Below are positions 24,445 to 36,537 of a stretch of DNA of 64,000 bases, piece after piece. Every line of letters starts with the position of its first letter. Positions within the stretch are counted from its first letter, which is position 1. The DNA is taken from the NCBI GenBank assembly GCA_011799875.1, contig CM022300.1, positions 107,893,201 to 107,957,200 of the forward strand, written 5' to 3'. The notes under the pieces were generated by a model. The model made no database searches. It was not told the origin of the DNA and saw only the letters and a program-made list of their open reading frames with translations. Position numbers and translations under genes: made by a program. The stretch comes from Thinopyrum elongatum (lineage: Eukaryota; Streptophyta; Magnoliopsida; Poales; Poaceae).

Positions 24445-24873
24445 CCGCTGCATAGAGGGGGATAGAGTTTGTGATGACGGCGGCAAAGTTGTTGGTGTTG
24501 ATCACTGTCACGATGATTCCCCCAGCGGCACTTCGGCGCCACTGGGAGAGAGGAGGATAGATTCCACCTCCTTATTCTTCTTCCTTGGCCTTCCCCTAGA
24601 TGGGAGGAGGGTTTCCCTCTATCCTTGGCCGCCATGGCTCCTGGAGGGCAGGAGCCCCTCTGATATTAGATCTCTCTCTCTGTTTCTCTTCAGTTTCGCA
24701 TCTCTATTTCTGGCCGAAATACGTTTCTTAAATATCCGGAGATCCATAACTCCGATAGGGCTGAAATTTGAACATGTTTTTTCCTGATATAAGCTTCGTT
24801 GCGGCCAAAGAAGAGCTCAAACTGACTTATGAGGTGTCGACAAGACATCTTGCCATGCCCTGAGGGATGGTGG
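24445..24873 (-). repeat. Old gypsy LTR fragment, part 1
   Basis: Sequence of the same general design as the minus-oriented gypsy LTRs elsewhere in the window (GATGACGGCGGCAAAG followed by leader-like text). It continues at 33496 and 50671, after two copia insertions. The last five bases (24869-24873, GGTGG) are the TSD of the first. Confidence 0.6.
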
Positions 24874-26641
24874 TGGTGGGAAACGTTGCATGGAAAACAA
24901 AAAAAATTCTACGCACACGCAATGATCTATCCATGGAGATGCATAACAACGAGGGGGAGAATGTGTCTACGTACCCTCGTAGATTGTAGGCGGAAGCGTT
25001 TCACAACGCGGTTATTGTAGTCGAACTTTCTTCGCGCTCCACCGATCAAGTACCGAACGTACGGCACCTCCGAGTTCTGCACACATTCAGCTCGGTGACG
25101 TCCCTCACCTTCTTGATCCAGCAAGACGTCGAGGTAGTAGATGAGTTCTGTCAGCATGATGGTGTGGTGACGGTGATGGTGAAGTGATCTCCGCAGGGCT
25201 TCGCCTAAGCACTATGAAAATATGACCGGGGGAGTAAACGGTGGACGGGGGCGCCGCACATGGCTAAGACAATGTTGTGTCCCTGTGTGGCGCCCTCTCC
25301 CCACATATATATAGGTGGGAGGGGAGGAGGCAGCCCCTAGGGCACCCCAAGAGACCTGGCGGCAGCCCTAGGGCTGCTGCCTTGCCCTGCGCCCCCCCCC
25401 CCTTTCCTTATATGAAGAAGGGGGAAGGAAAGGGGGGAGAGGTGGAAGGAAGGGGGAATCCTATTCCCTTTCTTTCCTTTCCTCCTTCCCCTTTCCTTCT
25501 GCACCTTGGCCGGCCCATATGGGGGGCGCACCAGCCCCTTGTGGCTGGTGCGTTTCCCCTCTTGGCCCATAAGTCCCATATCTTTTGCCGGGGGTGTCCG
25601 GAACCCCTTCCGGTGACCCGATAAGTACCCGGTGACCCCCGAAGCACTTCCGGTGTCCGAATATTATCGTCCTATATATCAATCTTTACCTCTTGACCAT
25701 TTAGAGACTCCTCGTCATGTCTGTGATCTCATCCGAGACTCCGAACAACATTCGGTCAACAAATCACATAACTCATATGATACTATATCGTCAACGAACG
25801 TTAAGAGTGTGGACCCTACGGGTTCGAGAACTATGGAGACATGACCGAGACACCTCTCCGGTCAATAACCAATAGCGGAACCTGGATGCTCATATTGGCT
25901 CCCACATATTCTACGAAGATCTTTATCGGTCGAACCGCTATGACAACGTACGTTATTCCCTTTGTCCATCGGTATGTTACTTGCCCGAGATTCGATCGTC
26001 GGTATCTTCATACCTAGTTCAATCTTGTTACCGGCAAGTCTCTTTACTCGTTCCATAATACATCATCTCATGACTAACTCCTTAGTCGTTTGCTTGCAAG
26101 CTTATGATGTGTATTACCGAGAGGGCCCAGAGATACCTCTCCGATACTTGGAGTGATAAATCCTAATCTCAATCAATGCCAACTCAACAAACACCTTCGG
26201 AGATACCTGTAGAGCATCTTTATAATCACCCAGTTACGTTGTGACGTTTGATAGCACACAAGGCATTCCTCCGGTATCCGGGATTTGCATAATCTCATAG
26301 TCGAAGGAATATGTATTTGACATGAAGAAAGCAATAGCAATAAAACTGAACGATCATTATGCTAAGCTAACGGATGGGTCTTGTCCATCACATCATTCTC
26401 CTAATGATGTGATCCCGTTATTAAATGACATCACATGTCCATGGTTAGGAAACCTTAACCATCTTTGATCAACGAGCTAGTCTAGTAGAGGCTTACTAGG
26501 GACACAATATTTGTTTATGTATTCACACATGTATTTAAGTTTCCGATCAATACAATTCTAGCATGAATAATAAACCTTTATCATGAATAAGGAAATATAA
26601 AATAACAAATTTATTATTGCCTCTAGGGCATATTTCCTTCA
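24874..26641 (-). repeat. 3' LTR of copia element 24874-33495
   Basis: LTR copy of 1768 bases. On the + strand it starts TGGTGGGAAACG (TGTTGGG in its partner) and ends ATTTCCTTCA. Confidence 0.95.
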
Positions 26642-26819
26642 GTCTCCCACTTGCACTAGAGTCAATAATCTAGTTCACATCACCATGTGATTTAACACCC
26701 ATAGTTCACATCGCCATGTGACCAACACCCAAAGAGTTTACTAGAGTCAATAATCTAGTTCACATCGCCATGTGATTAACACCCAAAGAGTACTATGGTG
26801 TGATCATGTTTTGCTTGTG

Positions 26820-27780
26820 AGAGAAGTTTATTCAACGGGTCTGTCACATTCAGATCCGTATGTATTTTGCAAATTTCTATGTCTACAATGCTTTGCATGG
26901 AGCTACTCTAGCTAATTGCTCCCACTTTCAATACGTATCCAGATTGAGACTCAGTGTCATCCGGATCGGTGTTAAAGCTTGCATCGACGTAACCCTTTAC
27001 AACAAACTCTTTATTACCTCCATAACCGAGAAACATTTCCTTAGTCCTCTTAGGTAACTAAGGATAATTTTGACCGCTGTCCAGTGATCTACTCCTGGAT
27101 CACTATTGTACCCCCTTGCCAAACTCATGGCAAGGTGCACAAGAGGTTTGGTACACAGCATGCCATACTTTATAGAACCTATGGCTGAGGCATAAGGAAT
27201 GACTTTCATTCTCTTTCTATCTTCTGCCGTGGTCGGGCTTTGAGTCTTACTCAATTTCACACCTTGAATACAGGCAAGAACCCTTTCTTTGACTGATCCA
27301 TTTTGAACTTTTTCAAAATCTTGTCAAGGTATGTGCTTTGTGAAAGTCCTATTAAGCGTCTCGATCTATCCCTATAGATCTTGATGCTCAATACATAAGT
27401 AGCTTTACCGAGGTATTTCATTGAAAAATTCTTCTTCAAGTATCCTTTTATGCTATCCAAAAATTCTATATCATTTCCAATCAATAATATGTCATCCACA
27501 TATAATATCAGAAATGCTACAGAGCTCCCACTCACTTTCTTGTAAATACAGGATTCATCATAAGTCTGTATAAAACCATATGCTTTGATCACCTCATCAA
27601 AGCGTATATTCCAACTCTGAGATGCTTGCACCAGTCCATAGATGGATCGCTGGAGCTTGCACACTTTGTTAGCACCTTTAGGATCGACAAAACCTTCTGG
27701 TTGCATCATATACAATTCTTCCTTAAGAAATCCATTAAGGAATGCAGTTTTGACGTCCATTTGCCAGATTCATAATCATA
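26820..27780 (-). pseudogene. copia RT / RNase H with internal deletion
   Basis: The RT frame 27760-27257 holds [21 protein letters not shown] and YVDD. A frameshift separates it from the upstream part, and a stop separates it from RNase H. RNase H retains its first part (VDHWTAVKIILSYLRG) and its last part but lacks the middle with the active-site Glu and third Asp. The same deletion is present in the copy at 12850-12960. Confidence 0.85.
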
Positions 27781-28014
27781 AAATGCGGCAATTGCTACCA
27801 TGATTCGGATGGACTTAAGCATCGCTACGGGTGAGAAAGTCTCATTGTAGTCAACCCCTTGAACTTGTTGAAAACATTTCGCGACAAGTCAAGCTTTGTA
27901 GACAGTAACTTTACCATCAGCATCAGTCTTCTTCTTGAAGATCCATTTATTTTCTATGGCTTGCCGATCATCGGGCAAATCCACCAAAGTCCACACTTTG
28001 TTCTCATACATGGA

Positions 28015-29409
28015 TCATATCTCAGATTTCATGGCCTCAAGCCATCTGTCGGAATTTGGGCTCATCATAGCTTCTTCATAGTTCGTAGGTTCGCCTTGGT
28101 CTAGTAACATGACTTCCAGTACAGGATTCCCATACCACTCTGGTGTGGATCGTGTTCTGGTTGACCTACGAGGTTCTGTAGTAACTTGATCTGATGTTTC
28201 ATGATCATCATCATTAGCTTCCTCTCTAGTTGGTGTAGGCATCACGGGAACGGATTTCTCTGATGAACTACGTTCCAATTCGAGAGAAGGTATGATTACC
28301 TCATCAAGTTCTACTTTCCTCCCACTCACTTCTTTCGAGAGAAACTCCTTCTCTAGAAAGGACCCATTTTTGGCAACAAATATCTTGCCTTTGGATCTGT
28401 GGTAGAAGGTGTACCCAATTGTTTCCTTAGGGTATCCAATTAAGACGCACTTCTCCGATTTGGGTTCGAGCTTATCAGGCTGAAGCCTTTTGACATAAGT
28501 GTCGTAACCCCAAACTTTAAGAAACGACAGCTTAGGTTTCTTGCCAAACCACAGTTCATACGGTGTCGTCTCAACGGATTTAGATGGTGCCCTATTTAAT
28601 GTGAATGCAGCTGTCTTTAATGCATAACCCCAAAACGATAGTGGTAAATCGGTAAGAGACATCATAGAATGCACCATATCCAATAAAGTACGGTTACGAC
28701 ATTCGGACACACCATTACGCTGCGGTGTTCTAGGTGGCGTGAATTGTGAAACTATTCCACATTGTTTTAAATGAAGGCCAAACTCATAACTCAAATATTT
28801 GCCTCCGCGATCAGATCGTAGAAACTTTATTTTCTTGTTACGATGATTCTACACTTCACTCTGAAATTCTTTGAACTTTTCAAATGTTTCAGACTTGTGT
28901 TTCATCAAGTAGATATATCCATACCTACTTAAATCATCTGTGAAGGTCAGAAAATAACGATACCCGCCGCATGCTTCAACACTCATCAGACCGCATATAT
29001 CGGTATGTATTATTTCCAATAAGTCATTAGCTCGCTCCATTGTTCCGGAGAACGGAGTTTTAGTCATCTTGCCCATGAGGCATGGTTTGCAAGTATCAAA
29101 TGATTCATAATCAAGTGATTCCAAAAGCCCATCTGCATGGAGTTTCTTCATGCGCTTTACACCAATATGACCTAAACGGCAGTGCCACAAATATGTTGCA
29201 CTATCATTATCAACTTTGCATCTTTTGGCATCAATATTATGAATATGTGTATCACTACGATCGAGATTCAATAAACCATTTACATTGAGTGTATGACCAT
29301 AGAAGGTTTTATTCATGTAAACAGAATAATAATTATTCTCTGACTTAAATGAATAACTGTATCGCAATAAACATGATCCAATCATATTCATGCTCAACGC
29401 AAACACCAA
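28015..29409 (-). pseudogene. copia integrase and N-terminal RT region, broken
   Basis: The 29409-28849 frame has the HHCC finger (WHCRLGH, then DTCKPCLMGK) and the first catalytic Asp (HTDICG). After a stop near 28850 the frame resumes from 28794 with the third catalytic residue in RNGVSECRNR, the typical copia KAFGCD-like region here reading KVWGYD, and the start of RT (NYEEAMMSPNSDRWLEAM). A second stop lies at 28015. The protein would be cut in at least two places. Confidence 0.85.
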
Positions 29410-29436
29410 ATAACATTTATTTATTTAGGTCCAACA

Positions 29437-30457
29437 CTAATCCCGAAGGTAGAGGGAGTGTGCGATGGTGATCTTATCAACCTTGGAATCACTTCCAACA
29501 CACATCATCACCTCGTCTTTAACTAGTCTCTGTTCATTTTGCAACTCCTGTTTTGAGTTACTAATCTTAGCAACTGAACCGGTATCAAATACCCAGGGGC
29601 TACTATGAACACTAGTAAAATACACATCAATAACATGTATATCAAATATACCTTTGTTCACTTTGCCATCCTTCTTATCCGCCAAGTATTTGGGGCAGTT
29701 CCACTTCAAGTAACCATTTCCTTTGCAGTAGAAGCACTCAGTTTCAGGCTTGGGTCCAGCTTTGGGCTTCTTCATGGGAGCGACAACTTGCTTGCCATTC
29801 TTCTTAAAGTTCCCTTTATTTCCCTCACCCTTTTTCTTGAAACTAGTGGTCTTGTCAACCATCAACACTTGATGCTCTTTCTTGATTTCTAACTTCGCCG
29901 ATTTCAGTATCGCGAAGAGCTCTGGAATCATTTTCGTCATCCCTTGCATATTATAGTTCATCACAAAGTTCTAGTAGCTTGGTGATAGTGACTAGAGAAA
30001 TTTGTCAATCACTATCTTATCTAGAAGATTAACTCCCACTTGATTCAAGCGATTGTAGTACCCAGACATTCTGAGCACATGCTCACTGGCTGAGCTATTC
30101 TCCTCCATCTTGTAGGCAAAGTACTTGTCAGAGGTCTCATACCTCTCGACACGGACATGAGTCTGAAATACCAATTTCAGCTCTTTGGAACATCTCATAT
30201 GCTCCATGGCGTTCAAAACGTTTTTGAAGTCCCGGTTCTAAGCCGTAAAGCATGGCGCACTAAACTATCAAGTAGTCATCATATCGAGCTTGCCAAACGT
30301 TCATAACGTCTGCATCTGCTCCTGCAATAGGTCTGTCACCTAGCGGTGCATCAAGGACATAATTCTTCTGTGCATCAATGAGGATAATCCTCATATCACG
30401 GACCCAGTCCGCATCATTGCTACTATCATGTTTCAACTTAGTTTTCTCTAGGAACAT
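29437..30457 (-). pseudogene. copia gag and protease, broken
   Basis: Gag begins near 30457 (WVRDMRIILIDAQKNYVLD), is stopped near 30258, resumes at 30216 and is stopped again near 29990. It ends in a Lys-rich segment and a zinc knuckle. The knuckle reads CFYCKGNGYLKWNC, with Tyr in place of the zinc-binding His. The protease active site FDTGS follows near 29585. A stop at 29437 cuts the frame before integrase. Confidence 0.85.
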
Positions 30458-31705
30458 ATCAAAATAAAACAGGGGAGCTATACGCGATCTATTGATCTAC
30501 AACATAGATATGCAAAAACTATCAAGACTAAGTTCATGATAAATTAAGTTGAATTAATCAAATTACTTAAGAACTCCCACTTAAATAGACATCCCTCAAG
30601 TCATCTAAGTGATGCGTGATCCAAATCAACTAACCCATGTCCGATCATCACGTGAGATGGGGTAGACATCAATGGTGAACATCTCTATGTTGATCATATC
30701 TACTAAATGATTCATGTTCGATCTTTCGATCTCCAGTGTTCCGAGGCCATGTCTGTACATGCTAGGCTCGTCAAGTTTAACCCAAGTATTCCGCATGTGC
30801 AAAACTGTCTTGCACCCATTGTATGTGAACGTAGAGTCTATCACACCCGATCATCACGTGTTGTCTCAACACAACAAACTGTCGCAACGGTGCATACTTA
30901 GGGAGAACACTTTTACCTTGAAATTTAGTGAAGGGATCATCTTATAATGCTACCGTCGTACTAAGCAAAATAAGATGCATAAAAGATAAACATCACATGC
31001 AATCAAAATATGTGACATGATATGGCCATCATCTTGTGCTTTTGATCTCCATCTCCAAAGCATCATCATGATCTCCATTGTCACCGGCTCGACACCTTGA
31101 TCTCCATCGTTGCGTCATGGTCGTCTCACCAACTATTGCTTCTACAACTATTGCTAACGCATAGTGATAAAGTAAAGCAATTACATGGCGTTTGCATCTC
31201 ATACAATAAAGCGACAACCATAAGGCTCCTGCCAGTTACCGATAACTTACAAAACATGATCATCTCATACAACAACGTATATCACATCATGTCTTGACCA
31301 TATCACATCACAACATGCCCTGCAAAAACAAGTTAGACGTCCTCTACTTTGTTGTTGCAAGTTTTACGTGGCTGCTACGGGCTTCTAGCAAGAACCGTTC
31401 TTACCTACGCATAAAACCACAACGGTGTTTCATCAAGTTTGCTGTTTTAACCTTCTTCAAGGACCAGCCGTAGTCAAATTCGATTCAACTAAAGTAGGAG
31501 AAACAGACACCCGTCAGCCATCTTTATGCAAAACTAGTTGCATGTCAGTCGGTGGAACCGGTCTCATGTGCATGGACATGTAAGGTTGGTCCGGACCGCT
31601 TCATCCCACAATACCGCCGAATCAAAATAAGACTTTGGTGGTAAGTAGTATGACTATCACCGCCCACAACTCTTTGTGTTCTACTCGTGCATATCATCTA
31701 CGCAT
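30458..31705 (-). other. 5' leader of copia element 24874-33495
   Basis: Untranslated leader between primer site and gag, 1.25 kb. The same leader lies at 47760-48917 and, in + orientation, from 63274 to the window end. No gene is visible in it. Confidence 0.8.
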
Positions 31706-31724
31706 AGACCTGGCTCTGATGCCA
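31706..31724 (-). other. Primer binding site, initiator tRNA-Met type
   Basis: The minus strand reads TGGCATCAGAGCCAGGTCT, close to the complement of the plant initiator tRNA-Met 3' end (TGGTATCAGAGCCAGGTTT). It lies one base inside the 5' LTR. Confidence 0.85.
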
Positions 31725-31725
31725 C

Positions 31726-33495
31726 TGTTGGGAAATGTTGCATGGAAAACAAAAAAAATTCTATGCACATGCAATGATCTATCCATGGAGATGCATAGCA
31801 ATGAGGGGGAGAATGTGTCTATGTACCCTCATAGACCGTAAGCGGAAGCGTTTCACAACGCGGTTGATGTAGTCAAACTTTCTTCGCGCTCCACCGATCG
31901 AGTACCGAACATACGGCACCTCCGAGTTCTGCACATGTTCAGCTCGGTGAAGTCCCTCGCCTTCTTGATCCAGCAAAACGTCGAGGTAGTAGATGAGTTC
32001 TGTCAGCACGACGGCGTGGTGACGGTGATGGTGAAGTGATCTCCGCAGGGCTTCGCCTAAGCACTACGAAAATATGACCGAGGGAGTAAACGGTGGACGG
32101 GGGCGCCGCACACGGCTAAGACAATGGTGTGTCCCTGTGTGGCGCCCCCTCCCCACATATATATAGGTGGGAGGGGAGGAGGCAGCCCCTAGGGCACCCC
32201 AAGAGACCTGGCGGCAGCCCTAGGGCTGCTGCCTTGCCCTGCGCCACCCCCCCCCCCTTTCCTTATATGAAGAAGGGGGAAGGAAAGGGGGGAGAGGTGG
32301 AAGGAAGGGAGAATCCTATTCCCTTTCTTTCCTTTCCTCCTTCCCCTTTCCTTCTCCACCTTGGCCGGCCTATATGGGGGGCGCACCAGCCCCTTGTGGC
32401 TGGTGTGTTTCCCCTCTTGGCCCATAAGGCCCATATCTTTTGCCGGGGTGTCCGGAACCCCTTCCGGTGACCCGATAAGTACCCGGTGACCCCCGAAACA
32501 CTTCCGGTGTCCGAATACTATCATCCTATATATCAATATTTACCTCTCGACCATTTTGAGACTCCTCGTAATGTCCATGATCTCAGCCGGGACTCCGAAC
32601 AACATTTGGTCACCAAATCACATAACTCATATAATACTATATCGTCAACGAACGTTAAGCGTGCGGACCCTACGGGTTCGAGAACTATGTAGACATGACC
32701 GAAACACGTCTCTGGTCAATAACCAATAGCGGTACCTGGATGCTCATATTGGCTCCCACATATTCTATGAAGATCTTTATCGGTCGAACCGTTATGACAA
32801 CATACGTTATTCCCTTTGTCCATCGGTATGTTACTTGCCCGAGATTCGATCATCGGTATCTTCATACCTAGTTCAATCTCATTACCGGCAAGTCTCTTTA
32901 CTCATTCCGTAATACATCACCACGTAACTAACTCCTTAGTCGTTTGCTTGCAAGCTTATGATGTGTATTACCGAGAGGGCCCAGAGATACCTCTCTGATA
33001 CTTGGAGTGACAAATCCTAATCTCGATCTATGCCAACTCAACAAACACCTTCGGAGATACCTGTAGAGCATCTTTATAATCACCCAGTTATGTTGTGATG
33101 TTTGATAGCACACAAGGCATTCCTCCGGTATCCGGGAGTTGCATAATCTCATAGTCGAAGGAATATGTATTTGACATGAAGAAAGCAATAGCAATAAAAC
33201 TGAACGATCATTATGCTAAGCTAACGGATGGGTCTTGTCCATCACATCATTCTCCTAATGATGTGATCCCGTTATCAAATGACAACACATGTCCATGGTT
33301 AGGAAACCTTAACCATCTTTGATCAAGGAGCTAGTCTAGTAGAGGCTTACTAGGGACACAGTATTTGTTTATGTATTCACACATGTATTTAAGTTTTCGA
33401 TCAATACAATTCTAGCATGAATAATAAACCTTTATCATGAATAAGGAAATATAAAATAACAACTTTATTATTGCCTCTAGGGCATATTTCCTTCA
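31726..33495 (-). repeat. 5' LTR of copia element 24874-33495
   Basis: LTR copy of 1770 bases, starting TGTTGGGAAATG and ending ATTTCCTTCA, followed by the TSD GGTGG. Confidence 0.95.
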
Positions 33496-33562
33496 GGTGG
33501 TGCCCTGTTATCTTGTGGAAGCCATGGGCCTCCGTTTGCATTGATTCTTGCGCCCAAAAAAT
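33496..33562 (-). repeat. Old gypsy LTR fragment, part 2
   Basis: A 67-base piece between two independent copia insertions. It begins with the GGTGG duplication and ends with the TSD AAAAT of the next element. Its text joins 24873 on one side and 50676 on the other. Confidence 0.65.
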
Positions 33563-35068
33563 TGTTGGGATACGCTGCATGGAAAACAAAAAAATTCTAC
33601 ACTCACGCAAGATCTATCCATGGAGATGCATAGAAATGAGAGGGGAGAGTGTGTCTACGTACCCTCGTAGACCCTAAGCGGAAGCTTTTAGTAACGCGGT
33701 TGATGTAGTCGAACTTCTTCGCGCTCCAACCGATCAAGTACCGAACGTACGGCACCTCCGCGTTCAGCACACGTTCAGCTCGGTGACGTCCTCCGCCTTC
33801 TTGATCCAGCAAGACAACGAGGTAGTGGATGAGTTCCGGTAGCACGATGGCATGGTGATGGTGATGGTGAAGCTATCTCCGCAGGGCTTCGCCTAAGCAC
33901 TACGAAAATATGACCGGGGGTGTAAACGGTGGAGGGGGGCGCCACACACGGCTAAGCAATTGTCGTAGTTGTGCTAGGTGCCCCCCTCCCACATATATAC
34001 AGGTGGGGAGAGAGGGAAGGGGCCAAGGGGCGCCCCAAGTAGGTCCGAATCCTACTTGGGCTCCTGCCCTTGCCCCCCTCCCCTGCCATATTTGTCGGAG
34101 GGGGAAAGGAAAGGGGGAAGAGGGAAGGAAGGGGGAGGCCGAATCCCCCCTTTCCTTTCCCCCACTTGGGCAGCTGCCATGGCGGGTGCGCCAACCCCTT
34201 GTGGGGGGTGTGCTCCCCTCTAATGGCCCAATAGGCCCACTATCCTCCCGGGGGTGTCCGGTACCCCTTCCGGTACTCCGATGACTACCTGGTACACTCT
34301 GAAACACTTCCGTTGTCCGAATACCATCGTCCTATATATCAATATTTACCTCTCGACCATTTCGAGACTCCTTGTCATGTCCGTGATCTCATCCGGGACT
34401 CCGAACAACATTCGGTCACCAAATCATATAACTCATATAACATTATATCGTCAACAAACGTTAAGCGTGCGGACCCTACGGGTTCAAGAACTATGTAGAC
34501 ATGACCGAGACACCTCTCCGGTCAATAACCAATAGCAGAACCTGGATGCCCATATTGGTTCCTACATATTCTACGAAGATCTTTATCGGTCGAACCGTTA
34601 TGACAATTTACGTAATTCCCTTTGACCATCGGTATGTTATTTGCCCGAGATTCAATCGTCGGTATCTTCATACCTAGTTCAATCTCGTTATCAGCAAGTC
34701 TCTTTACTTGTTCCGTAATACATCACCTCGTAACTAACTCCTTAGTCATTTGCTTGCAAGCTTATGATGTGTATTACCGAGAGGGCCCAGAGATACCTCT
34801 CTGATACTCGGAGTGACAAATCCTAATCTCGATCTATGCCAACTCAACAAACACCTTCGGAGATACCTATAGAGAATCTTTATGATCACCCAGTTACGTT
34901 GTGACTTTTGATAGCACACAAGGTATTCCTCCGGTACCCGGGAGTTGCATAATCTCATAGTCGAAGGAATATGTATTTGACATGAAGAAAGCAATAGCAA
35001 TAAACTGAACGATCAATATGCTAAGCTAACGGATGGGTCTTGTCCATCACATCATTCTCCTAATGATG
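33563..35068 (-). repeat. 3' LTR of copia element 33563-50670, part 1
   Basis: It starts TGTTGGGATACGCTG and is interrupted at 35068 by the Tat element. The last five bases, TGATG, are repeated at 45543-45547. Confidence 0.95.
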
Positions 35069-35983
35069 TGTTGTGGGAAACCACGGCCACCTATGGGGCC
35101 ATCAGCCCCTTGTGGTTCTGCAGGGGGGATGAGCACATTGCACAAAGAGCGGAGAATGTAGCGCAGCACGACAGAGATCACACGGGCAGTTTTACCAAGG
35201 TTCGGGCCGCCGCGAGGCATAAAATCCTACTCCTGCTTTGGTGGATTGATGGTGGGTTGTGGTGGAAACGCGGTGCTCTTGCCCGGTAGGGTTGCCTCGG
35301 GGCGAGGGCAGCTACGCGCGTATGAGTGTACAAGGGTCCGAATCCTTTCTATGGTTGCCATGGCCCTCCTTTTATAGATCAAGGGGTCACCACAATGGCA
35401 AATCAGTCATTGTGTACTGATTAGATAGCGAACAGTGCTATCATACCTAACTCTACACTCAGAGCAGAGCGCATTAAATGCGCCGCTTAGTGTCACATCG
35501 TGGCATGCCCGGTAAGCCTTGCCGGGCTGCTCGGCCACCTTTTCGCCTGTCTGCTTGACACGTCTCTGGACGGGTGTCATTTGGAGGTGATTTCCATAGG
35601 AAGTGGCCGCCACGTGCCAAATAACAGCCACTTAGTCACTTGGGGGCTTGACACTGCACCGATCGATGACTTGCGTTGTTGTGAGGTGGAGCGGTGGAGC
35701 CTTGGTGGGGTAGTTTACCTTGGTCGCGCCCGACAGGCCTGCCGAGACGGTCTTGATAATTTTCTTCAGGGCCACCTCGACCTCGCCAGGCTCGCCTACC
35801 CGGCAAGGGAGGCTTTCCCTTAGTGGTGTCTTGCTCATTTAGCTTGTCTTGGTCTTATTGTTCTGCCCTTTGACTCCTCAAATAGCTATCTCTTCAACTC
35901 GATCTTGCTTTGGATGTTGCAACCTTGCTGTTTTAGGCCTGTGCACGGTCTGGGTAACAGACCTAGGGTTTGTTGCACCAACT
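35069..35983 (-). repeat. 3' LTR of the Tat-type element
   Basis: It starts TGTTGTGGGAAACCACGG. Its far end reads CACCAACT where the partner has CACCGACA, so the terminal CA appears mutated. Confidence 0.9.
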
Positions 35984-36460
35984 GGAGCCCTCGGGCCTGG
36001 CCTGAACGCGCTGCCGGGCATCGTCGGGGTAGGCCCTATTCAGTGCACAGGCAAGAGGGTAGCAGTTGCTTGTCCTTTGAGATCTTCTTTGCTTCTTCAT
36101 TAACCTGAGCCCAGGTCAGTTTCTGGTTCTCCCGCGTGTCGCGTAACGCCAATTGTGGTGGGATAGATAATGGGCCACGATCTGTGGGGTACCCATGTCC
36201 CACGTTCACAGGGCGGTAACCGCCGCCCCATTAACTTTCCCGCCCTAAGCGCCTCCGCCACGTGCATTGCATGTACTGCACAAAGTTGGTGGCGAATGCA
36301 GAGGGCGCGGAAATGAGCGTCGTGACAGAAAGCCAGGCATCACGGATTGGTGCAGGGGGTCGGCCTTGATTCCTTGAGCCGTTAATGGCAAGGAGGAGCC
36401 GGACGGGACGAACGGGGCGGCTACCTTCATGGAAAAATCTAGCCCCCTGCCCCACTCGCC
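35984..36460 (+). promoter_or_regulatory. Upstream region of the antisense B3-like gene
   Basis: This stretch between the 3' LTR and the TATA box holds no open gene. It contains a G-box core CACGTG at 36259-36264, about 200 bases before the TATA box. Whether it acts as a promoter is an inference from position. Confidence 0.45.
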
Positions 36461-36468
36461 TATAAAAA
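36461..36468 (+). promoter_or_regulatory. TATA box of the antisense B3-like gene
   Basis: TATAAAAA lies in a GC-rich setting, 70-77 bases before the ATG at 36538. A start about 30 bases downstream falls in a CT-rich leader (CATCCTTCTCCTTCC), a usual arrangement for plant core promoters. It points away from the element's own transcription. Confidence 0.65.
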
Positions 36469-36537
36469 GGGAACGTGGGGCAAGGCGTTTTTTCACACAT
36501 CCTTCTCCTTCCATTCCTGCAGCAGTCCTTGCCCACC

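Larger units (their letters stand above)
24874..33495 (-). mobile_element. Ty1/copia element, Angela/BARE type, full length but inactive, TSD GGTGG
   Basis: LTRs at 24874-26641 and 31726-33495 enclose a 5.1-kb interior, with GGTGG at 24869-24873 and 33496-33500. Minus orientation is shown by the initiator-tRNA-Met primer site beside the right LTR and a purine tract (complement of GTCTCCCACTTGCAC) beside the left one. The coding order is gag, protease, integrase, RT, RNase H, as in copia. Every domain carries at least one stop, frameshift or deletion. Confidence 0.95.
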
